Assembly: GCA_035541995.1 (NCBI GenBank)
Contig: DATKMG010000496.1
Span: forward strand, 1 to 12,452
Length of the DNA: 12,452 nt
Reading direction: 5' to 3'
Origin: DATKMG01 sp035541995
GTDB taxonomy: Bacteria; Acidobacteriota; Terriglobia; Versatilivoradales; Versatilivoraceae
In this document: one piece after another, positions 1-6,463 of the stretch
Layout: every line of letters starts with the position of its first letter
Position numbering within the stretch: the stretch's first letter is position 1
Notes under the pieces: generated by a model
Database searches by the model: none
The model's input: only the letters and a program-made list of their open reading frames with translations
Told to the model about the DNA's origin: nothing
Translations under genes and position numbers: made by a program

Positions 1-1488
1 GTCAAAATGCCCAGCCTACTGTCAGATGGTCTCGTACTACAGCAAGGCACGAAAGTAAACATCTGGGGAACGGCGGACCGAGGCGAACAGGTCTCCGTCT
101 CTTTCAAGGATCAACGAGTCAGTGCTGTCGCCGACAGCGAAGGCCAGTGGAGAGCAAAGCTGGGGCCACTGGACGCCGGCGGACCATTCACTTTGACCAT
201 TGCAGGCAGGAACACCATTGTGCTTCACGACGTGCTGGTCGGAGAGGTCTGGGTCTGCTCCGGGCAATCCAACATGGAAATGCCCGTGGGGACTAACTCA
301 GAGGGGTGGAGTGGCAACGTACTCAATTACCAGGACGAAATCTCACGCGCCGATTACCCCAGGCTGCGCCTTTTTACTGTACAAAAGGCAGTAGCCGGCA
401 AGCCGCAGCGTGACGTCAAAGGTTATTGGGTTACTGCTCGTCCTCAGTCGGTCAGCGAGTTCTCTGCGGTAGGGTATTTCTTCGCTCGAGAATTACACAA
501 GATATTGAATGTCCCGATCGGGATGATTCACACCTCATGGGGGGGAACTCCGGCCGAGGCATGGACTAGTCGAGGCACGCTCCAGTCGGAAGCCGATCTA
601 AACTCTGTCCTGGATGCCGGAGCAAAGTTGCTTTCCCCATACCCCAAAATCATTCAGGATTTTGAACAGAAAGAGGCGCAGTGGCGGCTAGACTCGGACA
701 AGGCCGAGGCCGCTGGAGTGCCAGTGCCCCCGCCTCCACCTGTTCCGGATGATCCGCGCCGGAATCCATGGCGCCCGGCCGGACTCTTCAATGCCATGAT
801 CATGCCGCTCACTTCATATGCGATTCGGGGTGCTATCTGGTACCAGGGTGAATCCAATGCTGATCGGCCGGCCCAATATCGTAAACTGTTTCCCGCAATG
901 ATCCAGGATTGGCGCCAGGCCTGGGGGCAGGGTGACTTCCCCTTTCTTTTTGTTCAACTCGCCAATTGGGGAATCTACAGCCCAGGATCCAATTGGCCTG
1001 AGCTGCGTGAGGCTCAACTGATGACGCTGTCTCTACCGAAAACGGGAATGGCCGTGGCCATCGACATCGGCGACGGCAGCGACATTCATCCGAAAAATAA
1101 GCAGGAAGTTGGCCATCGTCTCTCCCTTGCCGCTCAAGCCGTCGCTTACGGTCGGGACGTGATCTATTCAGGCCCTATCTACGAATCAATGACGGTCGAG
1201 GGTGAGAAAATTCGTTTGCGCTTTAAGCATGTTTACGGAGGGCTTGTCGCCAGGGGCGGGGATGCCCCGGCCCTTACCGGCTTTCAGATCGCCGGTGAAG
1301 ATCATCGGTTCTTCTCGGGTGACGCGATAATCGAGAGTAATTCCGTGTTGGTAAGAAGTGAGAAAGTGGGGCATCCGTTGGCGGTACGCTATGCATGGGC
1401 AATGAACCCAGAGTGCAACTTGTATAACCGGGCAGGCTTACCCGCTTCGCCTTTCCGCACCGACAATTGGCCTGACCCAGCTCAGTAA
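1..1488 (+). CDS. Sialate O-acetylesterase-like SGNH hydrolase, 5' end outside window
   Basis: Probable secreted carbohydrate esterase of the sialate O-acetylesterase family, which removes O-acetyl groups from sialic acids or other glycans. The SGNH signatures are all visible, numbered from the ATG at 7: GQSNM with the nucleophile Ser88, HTSWGGTPAEAW near 175-186, YQGESN at 279-284, and the Asp-x-His pair at 359-361 in DIHPKNKQEVGHRL. An N-terminal beta-sandwich region (about 1-75) precedes the catalytic domain, and a proline-rich loop (PVPPPPPVP) lies near residue 240. The reading frame is open to base 1. Family members have a signal peptide before the 'PSLxSDGxVLQQG' strand, so the ATG at 7 is probably an internal Met and the true start lies upstream. 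It ends in TAA at 1486-1488. The natural substrate cannot be read from sequence; plant or bacterial xylan, rhamnogalacturonan or sialic acid acetyl groups are all possible. Confidence 0.9.
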   Translation, partial: VKMPSLLSDGLVLQQGTKVNIWGTADRGEQVSVSFKDQRVSAVADSEGQWRAKLGPLDAGGPFTLTIAGRNTIVLHDVLVGEVWVCSGQSNMEMPVGTNSEGWSGNVLNYQDEISRADYPRLRLFTVQKAVAGKPQRDVKGYWVTARPQSVSEFSAVGYFFARELHKILNVPIGMIHTSWGGTPAEAWTSRGTLQSEADLNSVLDAGAKLLSPYPKIIQDFEQKEAQWRLDSDKAEAAGVPVPPPPPVPDDPRRNPWRPAGLFNAMIMPLTSYAIRGAIWYQGESNADRPAQYRKLFPAMIQDWRQAWGQGDFPFLFVQLANWGIYSPGSNWPELREAQLMTLSLPKTGMAVAIDIGDGSDIHPKNKQEVGHRLSLAAQAVAYGRDVIYSGPIYESMTVEGEKIRLRFKHVYGGLVARGGDAPALTGFQIAGEDHRFFSGDAIIESNSVLVRSEKVGHPLAVRYAWAMNPECNLYNRAGLPASPFRTDNWPDPAQ

Positions 1489-1515
1489 AGATAATCGTCC
1501 GGCACGATTCGTTCC

Positions 1516-1563
1516 TGCCTCCAGGCTCGTTTGCGATTTCCTGCTCAGAGATACCTGGAGGCA
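1516..1563. repeat. Inverted repeat, 10-bp perfect arms
   Basis: TGCCTCCAGG at 1516-1525 is exactly complementary to CCTGGAGGCA at 1554-1563, with a 28-nt loop. It begins 28 nt after the esterase stop codon. There is no T-run after the right arm, so it is not a classical intrinsic terminator. It may stabilise the mRNA 3' end or be an old insertion footprint. Confidence 0.45.
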
Positions 1564-1689
1564 TTCAACTGACAAATCCCTAGAGGGACGGACTTTCGTC
1601 ATGGGTTATTGTTGCTGGGCTTTCTATGGGTGGACGAGAATGACACTCTCTTGGAAACACCAAAAGAAAATGTGATTCAGGAAGGTAAG

Positions 1690-1719
1690 AAGGCCACAAT
1701 CCGTAAGGATCCTGGCCTT
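1690..1719 (-). terminator. Likely terminator hairpin downstream of the HU gene
   Basis: The hairpin has outer arms AAGGCCA (1690-1696) and TGGCCTT (1713-1719), a 2x2 internal loop, and an inner 4-bp stem (ATCC/GGAT). It is capped by a 4-nt loop at 1703-1706. It lies 45 nt beyond the HU stop codon. On the - strand it is followed by a T/C-rich stretch rather than a clean T-run, so efficiency is uncertain. Confidence 0.5.
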
Positions 1720-1763
1720 TGATTCAACGCACAAGAGAGAATCGGCTCATCGAACAGCTTTTC

Positions 1764-2042
1764 TTATTTCTTGTTGACCGCCTTCTTTAGCTTCATCCCG
1801 GCAGAGAACTTGGGTACTTTCCTTGCTGCGATTTTGATGGCAGCTCCTGTCTGAGGATTACGCCCGATTCTGGCCTTCCGGTTTCCTACCGAGAATGTTC
1901 CGAAACCAACCAGCGTCACATTCCCGCCTTTCTTCAGGGTGGCGAGAATTCCGTCCAACACGCTGTTAATTGCCATGTCGGCTTGAACCTTGCTTACTCC
2001 CGCATCTTTTGCGATCTTCTCGATCAAATCCGCTTTGTTCAT
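1764..2042 (-). CDS. hup: DNA-binding protein HU (HU/IHF family)
   Basis: Small basic nucleoid protein of 92 aa, the usual HU length. It binds and bends DNA without strict sequence specificity as a dimer. The N-terminus MNKADLIEKIA and the segment GFGTFSVGNRKARIGRNP are hallmark family sequences. The beta-arm RNPQTG motif that carries the DNA-intercalating proline is intact (residues about 61-66), and the C-terminus PKFSAGMKLKKAVN is canonical. The ATG at 2042 is preceded by AGGAGAGGGA, a strong Shine-Dalgarno. It is a single-gene unit, transcribed toward the esterase gene, with a sigma-70-type promoter about 55 nt upstream and a hairpin downstream. Assignment to HU rather than IHF follows from length and context and is near certain. 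Confidence 0.97.
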   Translation of the reverse strand: MNKADLIEKIAKDAGVSKVQADMAINSVLDGILATLKKGGNVTLVGFGTFSVGNRKARIGRNPQTGAAIKIAARKVPKFSAGMKLKKAVNKK

Positions 2043-2097
2043 TCCCTCTCCTTTGACTCATTGAGTTGCCTGCATGCTTCTGGCATCCAACAAGTGG

Positions 2098-2125
2098 ATT
2101 GTAGTCTATTCCCCAATCAAGGCAA
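2098..2125 (-). promoter_or_regulatory. Sigma-70-type promoter for hup
   Basis: Read on the - strand: -35 TTGCCT (2125-2120), a 16-nt spacer, and -10 TACAAT (2103-2098). This predicts transcription starting near 2091 and a leader of about 50 nt. An 8-nt inverted repeat, GAGTTGCC at 2063-2070 and GGCAACTC at 2121-2128, brackets the -10 and start site. One arm covers the -35 element. Confidence 0.6.
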
Positions 2126-2197
2126 CTCTTTTCTCTCTCTTTTCCTCGTTATTAAACCTCCGGGGTGCAGCACGCCCCCAGCACGTTGAGGTTCGAC

Positions 2198-2257
2198 AAT
2201 TTGGGGTCAGACTTGCATAGCTCTTAACTTAGCGCCTTTCAAGCCTGGCCCCAAATT
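2198..2257. repeat. Long imperfect palindrome (REP/MITE-like)
   Basis: AATTTGGGGTCAG at 2198-2210 pairs with CTGGCCCCAAATT at 2245-2257 (12 of 13, the exception being a G-U pair). The arms can be extended inward to about 18 nt each (2198-2215 and 2240-2257) with one mismatch, leaving a 24-nt loop. The TTTGGGGTCAG...CCCCAAA pattern resembles small palindromes associated with IS200-like/REP-associated transposases. It sits exactly at the 5' break of the adjacent pseudogene. Confidence 0.5.
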
Positions 2258-2259
2258 TC

Positions 2260-3627
2260 CCTGCGGATGCTCCACGTATGGCCCTTCTGGATCTAAGAAC
2301 GAATCGACCCCTGGAATTCCAGACCTCGCTCGCCCGCGGGTATTGGGACACAGTGACCATCAATCCGTTCGAAGAAGTCAGGACCGAATCCTTTGTGGCG
2401 CCCCTGCATTCGGCGGCCTTCCTGATATGCGACACCTTTAACCTGGATGGCACGCTCAACCACAGTGTATACAAATCCCTGGCTGAGTTGAACGCGGAGC
2501 TGGCTTCCTAAGAGCCTTACTACGGCGGCGATCTTCTGGCGGACGCCGCCATTTACTTCGATAAGGAATCTGCTTATAACCCCGCCGAACAGAAAGTACG
2601 GGTCGGCCAACTACATGCGCTGGATGACTGTCCGCACCGTGACGCAGTGGTGGGCTTCGCCCGCATCCTCCGGGAGGCCCATTTCCCTTTTGGCGTCGTC
2701 ACCAACGCCAACCTCGACACGTAGACGAATTACCGGGCCGTGGCACTCCCCACTGTGTTTGAAATGACTGCGGGTCAGGCAGAAAGGTTCCGGCAATTTG
2801 TGGGCTCGGGCGGAGTGCTGTATGCCAGCGGGCCGACGTCACTCAGTCGGTTCGACAAGGATGGGCCGCACTTCTTGCTGGAAGACGTTTTGGGTCTGCG
2901 GTATTCGGGAACCATGGGCACAAAGCAGACCTACCTATCTCCCAAGGACGACGCGGTGCGGAAGATCCTGCAGCCGCAGGAAGCGCTGGGCTTCATAGGA
3001 GCAATGATCAAAGCCACAGCCCTGCACGGCGCCGAAGTGCTGGCAAGTGCCACCCTGCCCTTCGTGCCGCCGGAACTGGGACAGGCGATCGGCAGCCACT
3101 TTGGCCAGATCCATAGTAATCTGCCCGCGCTCACTCCGGGAACGGACCCTGGCATCGTATGGAATACCTTCGGGAAGGGTAAGGCCGTTTGGGTCGCAGC
3201 CCCAATTGAAAACGGCACCGAGACAGTGAATGCTCGCTTAGTGGTGGCTCTACTGAAACGTGCGCTACCCGGGCCCTATCAGTTTGAGGTGGAAACATCC
3301 CCCTCCGTGGAGATGACGCTGTTCCACCAAAAAGGGAAAAAGCGGCTGTTGGCAGGCTTGTTGACATTGCAGGGGCAATTGCCCCCGCTTTTGGTTTCCG
3401 CCACAGTGCGGGTGCGGATACCAGAAAACAAGAAAGTCACGGCCGTCATACATCTTCCTGAGCGCAAAGCGCTGAAATTCAAGAAGGAAGAAGCGGCCTC
3501 CTGCCGCTTCACAAATGTCCAATCTCCAGAGCGCAAAGCGCTGAAATTCAAGGTGGCGGGCCCCTATGTGCAGTTCGATTTGGAGCCCTTTACTGCCCTC
3601 TCCATGTCCCTGATCGAATACGAATAG
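2260..3627 (+). pseudogene. 5'-truncated glycoside-hydrolase-like pseudogene (beta-galactosidase trimerisation-type domain)
   Basis: A single frame shows continuous protein-like sequence across about 1.36 kb but is broken by TAA at 2509-2511 and TAG at 2722-2724, with no frameshift. The first block (2278-2508, LEFQTSLARGYWDTVTINPF) and second block (2512-2721, YYGGDLLADAAIYFD) resemble the central part of large glycosidase-like proteins. The third block (2740-3627) resembles a glutamine-amidotransferase-fold/beta-galactosidase trimerisation domain (FRQFVGSGGVLYASGP) followed by a beta-rich C-terminal domain. The N-terminal catalytic barrel expected upstream is absent, so the gene lost its 5' part near the palindrome at 2198-2257. 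Near the 3' end it carries an in-frame 69-nt repeat insertion. The last block could still be translated from GTG 2740 (295 aa), but it would lack the catalytic region. Family assignment is from memory of similar proteins and is moderate; pseudogene status is well supported. Confidence 0.7.
3460..3552. repeat. 24-bp direct repeats flanking a small hairpin, inside the pseudogene
   Basis: The same 24 bases occur at 3460-3483 and 3529-3552, 69 nt apart, so the reading frame is preserved (adding 23 residues). Each copy contains the mini-palindrome AGCGC-AAA-GCGCT. The 45-nt spacer holds a perfect 8-bp stem GAAGCGGC (3490-3497)/GCCGCTTC (3503-3510) with a 5-nt loop. The arrangement looks like insertion of a short palindromic element with duplication, or slippage. 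Confidence 0.7.
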
Positions 3628-3893
3628 CCCCTGAACTCCTCAGTACGCATGTTTGGCCAGGTTCTTCGGGCATCGACTGTTGCTGGGCTCTGCATGACAC
3701 ACTTTCCGAATTGAGATATTGACCACCTGATGCGTTTTCAGGACTTATTGGCTTTAGAACTGCGAAGATCGTGTTTCCACCCGTGATCTGTGGCAGCTAG
3801 ATTCCGGTTTGGGCGTTTATCAGGCAGGTGGATTACTTCCGAGTGTGCGGTGATCCAGACACAATTGCAGTCTTCGGCTAAGAAAAGTTAAGG
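3628..3893. other. Intergenic region with no gene seen
   Basis: No frame of convincing protein character is visible between the pseudogene stop and the pyrD-pyrK leader. A small hairpin CCTGA-N7-TCAGG lies near 3726-3742. Otherwise nothing is recognised until the putative promoter at 3894. Confidence 0.5.
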
Positions 3894-3899
3894 TACAAT
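3894..3899 (+). promoter_or_regulatory. Possible -10 element for the pyrD-pyrK fusion
   Basis: TACAAT at 3894-3899 matches the -10 consensus in 5 of 6 positions. No good -35 is present at 16-18 nt. TTGCAG at 3865-3870 is 23 nt away, which is too far. Transcription from here would start about 3906, exactly at the beginning of the leader hairpin. Confidence 0.3.
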
Positions 3900-3905
3900 G
3901 AGCGC

Positions 3906-3940
3906 GCCAAAAGAACTGCTCGATAAGTGCTGCTTTTGGC
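3906..3940 (+). promoter_or_regulatory. Leader hairpin upstream of the pyrD-pyrK fusion
   Basis: GCCAAAAG (3906-3913) and CTTTTGGC (3933-3940) form a perfect 8-bp stem with a 19-nt loop in the 5' leader. The ribosome binding site lies about 44 nt further on. It could act as a 5' stabiliser or a regulator of pyrimidine gene expression. No PyrR-binding or attenuator structure is recognised. Confidence 0.35.
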
Positions 3941-3995
3941 GGTCGGACACAAGACCGCAATTTGAGCGACGTTTCGTGGTTTGAGGAGGTTGTTT

Positions 3996-5720
3996 TTGAC
4001 TGACATCGGCAGCAGCCTTGACAAGTGTGTTGATTTGGGCCGCAAGCGGATTCGCGGCCGTTTCGTAATCCCTTCAGGAATTCGTTGCACCCATTCGAGC
4101 GTAATAGACAAGTGTTTTTCAGAGATAGACTCGATCGGGGTCATTACCACAAAGAGCATCAGCGCAGTACCTCGCCCAGGATATCGAGAGCCAATCTATG
4201 CGCGTTATTCTTCAGGATCGTATGTCAACGCGGTAGGCCTCTCCAATCCTGGAGCTGTGGCGTTTCACGATGCCCTGGCAGAGCTTCGAGTCCCATCCGA
4301 CAAGTTCCTTCTGGTTTCGATTTTTGGTCGAGACGCAAGCGAATTCGCAGAAGCGGCGAAAATATTGAAGCCTGTCGCGGACGGGTTTGAACTGAATATG
4401 TCTTGTCCGCACGCAGCCGGCTATGGGCTGGAAATAGGGCAAGATGCAGAGTCAGTCGCAACGATCACAGGCCTGGTTGCACGTGAGACCGAGCTGCCCG
4501 TCATCGTGAAGCTTTCGGCCACACTTCCGAGGCTGGCTAGAACCGCGCAACTCGCAATCGAAGCCGGCGCAAGCGGCATCACTGTGACCAACACCATCGG
4601 CCCATCGCTGGTAGAGATAGGAGAAAACCCTATTCTTCAGAACCGGGTCGGCGGCCTTTCCGGCAATGCGATCCGCCCACTAGCGTTATTGGCCGTGCAA
4701 TCTATTCGGCAGGCTGTCGGCCAGAAACCGATCATTATTGGTATGGGTGGGATCGGTACGGCCGAACATGTGGTTCAGTTCAGAAACGCCGGGGCAGACT
4801 TGTTCGGGATCGGAAGCGCGCTGACAGGTCTGGATACCAAGGCGTGTTGCACTTTTTTCTCGCAATTGCGGACACAGCTTGATAGCTCAGATCCCATCAC
4901 TCTTGGTAGCGATTCTGCGGATTCAGCGGTCCCTATGTCTTATCACCGCTGCCGTGTACTGAACCGGCGCTACTATTCGCAAAATCTCTTCGAGTTGACA
5001 CTAGATCGTCTGCCCGACGATCCCATGCCTGGTCAGCTGTCAGGACGCTACTACTTCTTGTGCATTCCGGGGATCGGCGAAAAGCCGTTTGCAGTGTATT
5101 CGTCGGACAAACGCACTATTGTCATCAAGACTGTAGGCCCGTTCACTGAATATCTTGCGGCGGTTCCCCTCGGAGATGAGATCTGGCTCCGTGGGCCCTA
5201 TGGCACACCCTTCCTGGGAGTCCAAGACTGCCGTGAGTATGTTCTCGTTGGGGGAGGCACAGGAATTGCATCCTTGCTTGAAATTGCATACAAAGTGGGA
5301 AATGGTTGCAAGTTGTCGTTCGTCCTGGGAGCGAGATCAGGCTCCGAGATTTTCGGTCTCTGTGATTTTGAGCGATTCGGTCCCGTCTCGGTCGCAACGG
5401 ACGATGGCACGCTTGGTCATCACGGAAGAGTGTCCGCTTTATTAGAGCAAATATTGGCCAAGCGCCCGACTGAAGCTTCGGAATCTCCGGTGTTTGTTAA
5501 TTGCGGCCCTGAGGCAATGGTTCATGCGTGTGCCGAGGTTCAGAGACGTTATGTGAGTGACGATCGCATCGTTGGATCCATCGAATACGAGACCAGTTGT
5601 GGAGTGGGCATCTGCGGGAAATGTGCCTCCCCGAGCGGTCACCTATCCTGCCTGGATGGGCCGTTTATGCCCATCAGAGCTTTCCAGGCCCGCGAGAAGT
5701 TTGATACTAGGCGAACATAA
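3996..5720 (+). CDS. Fused dihydroorotate dehydrogenase: PyrD catalytic domain + PyrK-like electron-transfer domain
   Basis: Predicted to oxidise dihydroorotate to orotate in de novo pyrimidine synthesis and pass electrons to NAD+. The protein is 574 aa from TTG 3996. AGGAGGT at 3984-3990 is a perfect Shine-Dalgarno 6 nt upstream; a TTG at 3981 would lie before that site. Residues about 1-305 are a class 1B PyrD barrel: FMN-type TKS (Lys53), NAVGLSNPG (78-86), NMSCPH with catalytic-base Cys137, and IIIGMGGIG plus GADLFGIGSAL for FMN phosphate binding. Residues about 308-574 are PyrK-like: KPFAVYSS for FAD, VGGGTGIASL for NAD(P), and a [2Fe-2S] set Cys535, Cys540, Cys543, Cys552. The two parts are normally separate genes, pyrDB and pyrK. 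The NMSCPHxxGYGxEIGQ form resembles archaeal PyrD and the PreA/dihydropyrimidine dehydrogenase group, so a dihydropyrimidine dehydrogenase role is an alternative. All key residues are present, so it should be active. Confidence 0.9.
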   Translation: MTDIGSSLDKCVDLGRKRIRGRFVIPSGIRCTHSSVIDKCFSEIDSIGVITTKSISAVPRPGYREPIYARYSSGSYVNAVGLSNPGAVAFHDALAELRVPSDKFLLVSIFGRDASEFAEAAKILKPVADGFELNMSCPHAAGYGLEIGQDAESVATITGLVARETELPVIVKLSATLPRLARTAQLAIEAGASGITVTNTIGPSLVEIGENPILQNRVGGLSGNAIRPLALLAVQSIRQAVGQKPIIIGMGGIGTAEHVVQFRNAGADLFGIGSALTGLDTKACCTFFSQLRTQLDSSDPITLGSDSADSAVPMSYHRCRVLNRRYYSQNLFELTLDRLPDDPMPGQLSGRYYFLCIPGIGEKPFAVYSSDKRTIVIKTVGPFTEYLAAVPLGDEIWLRGPYGTPFLGVQDCREYVLVGGGTGIASLLEIAYKVGNGCKLSFVLGARSGSEIFGLCDFERFGPVSVATDDGTLGHHGRVSALLEQILAKRPTEASESPVFVNCGPEAMVHACAEVQRRYVSDDRIVGSIEYETSCGVGICGKCASPSGHLSCLDGPFMPIRAFQAREKFDTRRT

Positions 5721-5740
5721 ACCGGCTGCGATAACGATCT

Positions 5741-5761
5741 TGATCTCGGTTGACGAGATCA
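5741..5761 (+). terminator. Hairpin after the pyrD-pyrK fusion, weak terminator candidate
   Basis: TGATCTCG (5741-5748) and CGAGATCA (5754-5761) form a perfect 8-bp stem with a 5-nt loop, starting 21 nt after the stop codon. The following bases are not T-rich, so intrinsic termination is doubtful. Confidence 0.3.
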
Positions 5762-5841
5762 CACCAATGTCAAACCCTGCGTACAGCTGGGGACTTGGGT
5801 CCGTGCGACCAAGGACAGATTTCGAAGCCGACAAAAGAAAT

Positions 5842-5877
5842 GAGAGCTCTGAGAGTTCATTGTCTTCAGAGCTGCTC
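5842..5877 (-). terminator. Possible terminator of the RHH/80-aa gene pair
   Basis: AGCTCTGA (5845-5852) pairs perfectly with TCAGAGCT (5866-5873), extended by GAG/CTC with a one-base bulge, with a 13-nt loop. It overlaps the stop codon of the 80-aa gene. On the - strand it is followed by a T-rich stretch (CATTTCTTTT). Confidence 0.4.
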
Positions 5878-6108
5878 ACCCTTGGCGGTCTGGCCGTGCA
5901 GGAGAAAGGTCTTCGGATACTTCCCTTCGCCACAAATCTTGAACGATCCGAAATCCTTGTACCAAGGTCCTTCCGGAGCCTCGGGCTCACTCTCACGCCA
6001 CAGTTTCAACTGATAGAGATCTTCGGCTATGATTTTCCGCTCGCGTAGCCGTTCGAAAAGATGATCGCGGAGAACAGGCGGCAGATTCGTCCACTGGATT
6101 TTCGGCAT
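5866..6108 (-). CDS. Conserved 80-aa protein of unknown function, coupled to an RHH gene
   Basis: I do not recognise a named domain. The protein is compact and polar, with no signal peptide or membrane segment. It has an N-terminal helical part (LPPVLRDHLFERLRER, about 9-24), a tryptophan- and acid-rich centre (LYQLKLWRESEPEAPEG), and a basic, probably beta-rich C-terminus (WYKDFGSFKICGEGKYPKTF). Its ATG directly follows the TAG of the upstream RHH gene (TAG-ATG, no gap), so translation is very likely coupled. From memory, very similar short proteins occur in the same position behind CopG-like genes in Acidobacteriota genomes. The order, with a DNA-binding gene first and a small partner second, is like many toxin-antitoxin operons. 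However, no RelE, PIN, MazF or HEPN signature is visible, so a toxin role is only a hypothesis. Confidence 0.8.
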   Translation of the reverse strand: MPKIQWTNLPPVLRDHLFERLRERKIIAEDLYQLKLWRESEPEAPEGPWYKDFGSFKICGEGKYPKTFLLHGQTAKGEQL

Positions 6109-6357
6109 CTATTCCCCGAACGTCAGCCGGGCCAGTTCTTCCTTCGTACGTTGCTGCTCTGCCCTGTCGGTTGAAGCCATCAACTGGTCTGCCAATTCAA
6201 AGAACCGCCGTTTCTCAGCTTGCTTCGATTCCAGCCCTGTCTGGATCAGATCAACCAGAACTCGATTGGCGCTGGTTTTCTGGCGCTTAGCCAAAACTTT
6301 GACCTGTTTGGCCAGGTGAGAGGGCAGCGATATACTCTGACGGATGGCTCTCTTCAT
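6109..6357 (-). CDS. Ribbon-helix-helix (CopG/MetJ-type) DNA-binding protein, antitoxin-like
   Basis: Small basic protein of 82 aa if started at ATG 6357 (MKRAIRQSISLP), or 85 aa from ATG 6366. The N-terminal ribbon (RQSISLP, residues 6-12) followed by two helices (about 13-25 and 29-43, ending DLIQTGLE) is the ribbon-helix-helix fold, which binds operator DNA as a dimer. The charged C-terminal tail (KRRFFELADQL...KEELARLTFGE) is probably helical and could bind a partner protein. GAGG at 6364-6361 serves as a close Shine-Dalgarno for the ATG at 6357, while the ATG at 6366 lies only 7 nt after a perfect -10 box and could be used on a near-leaderless transcript. It is the first gene of a pair with the 80-aa protein and likely autoregulates it. 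Confidence 0.85.
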   Translation of the reverse strand: MKRAIRQSISLPSHLAKQVKVLAKRQKTSANRVLVDLIQTGLESKQAEKRRFFELADQLMASTDRAEQQRTKEELARLTFGE

Positions 6358-6373
6358 GGGCCTCATAACTAAA

Positions 6374-6402
6374 ATTATACATCATCATACACCACTTTGC
6401 AC
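6374..6402 (-). promoter_or_regulatory. Promoter of the RHH/80-aa pair
   Basis: Perfect -10 TATAAT on the - strand (6379-6374). The hexamer 17 nt upstream is GTGCAA (6402-6397), a poor -35, so activation or autoregulation is possible. The predicted start is only 1-2 nt before ATG 6366, implying a leaderless or nearly leaderless mRNA. Confidence 0.5.
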
Positions 6403-6463
6403 CAATCAAGTCATTTCCAGACTTTGGGGTCTATCCCGGATACCCAGTAAAACGCATGAACCT

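Noticed and set aside
2722..2724. In-frame TAG as a possible pyrrolysine or readthrough codon
   Set aside because: A TAA also interrupts the same frame and the 5' end is missing, so ordinary decay explains the stops better.
1610..3689. 12-nt sequence TGTTGCTGGGCT shared between 1610-1621 and 3678-3689
   Set aside because: A few chance 12-mer matches are expected in 12 kb and the flanks do not align.
4404..4412. His in place of the usual second Asn of the NxSCPN motif of PyrD as an inactivating change
   Set aside because: The NxSCPH form is normal in archaeal-type PyrD and in PreA/dihydropyrimidine dehydrogenase enzymes, and the catalytic Cys is present.
5557..6048. 163-aa + strand frame and the opposing 117-aa - strand frame over the same interval
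   Set aside because: Both overlap the well-supported end of the pyrD-pyrK fusion and the 80-aa gene in other frames, lack ribosome sites, and show no family motif.
6423..6431. TTTGGGGTC near the integrase relic as a second copy of the palindrome at 2198
   Set aside because: Only 9 nt match and no partner arm is present.
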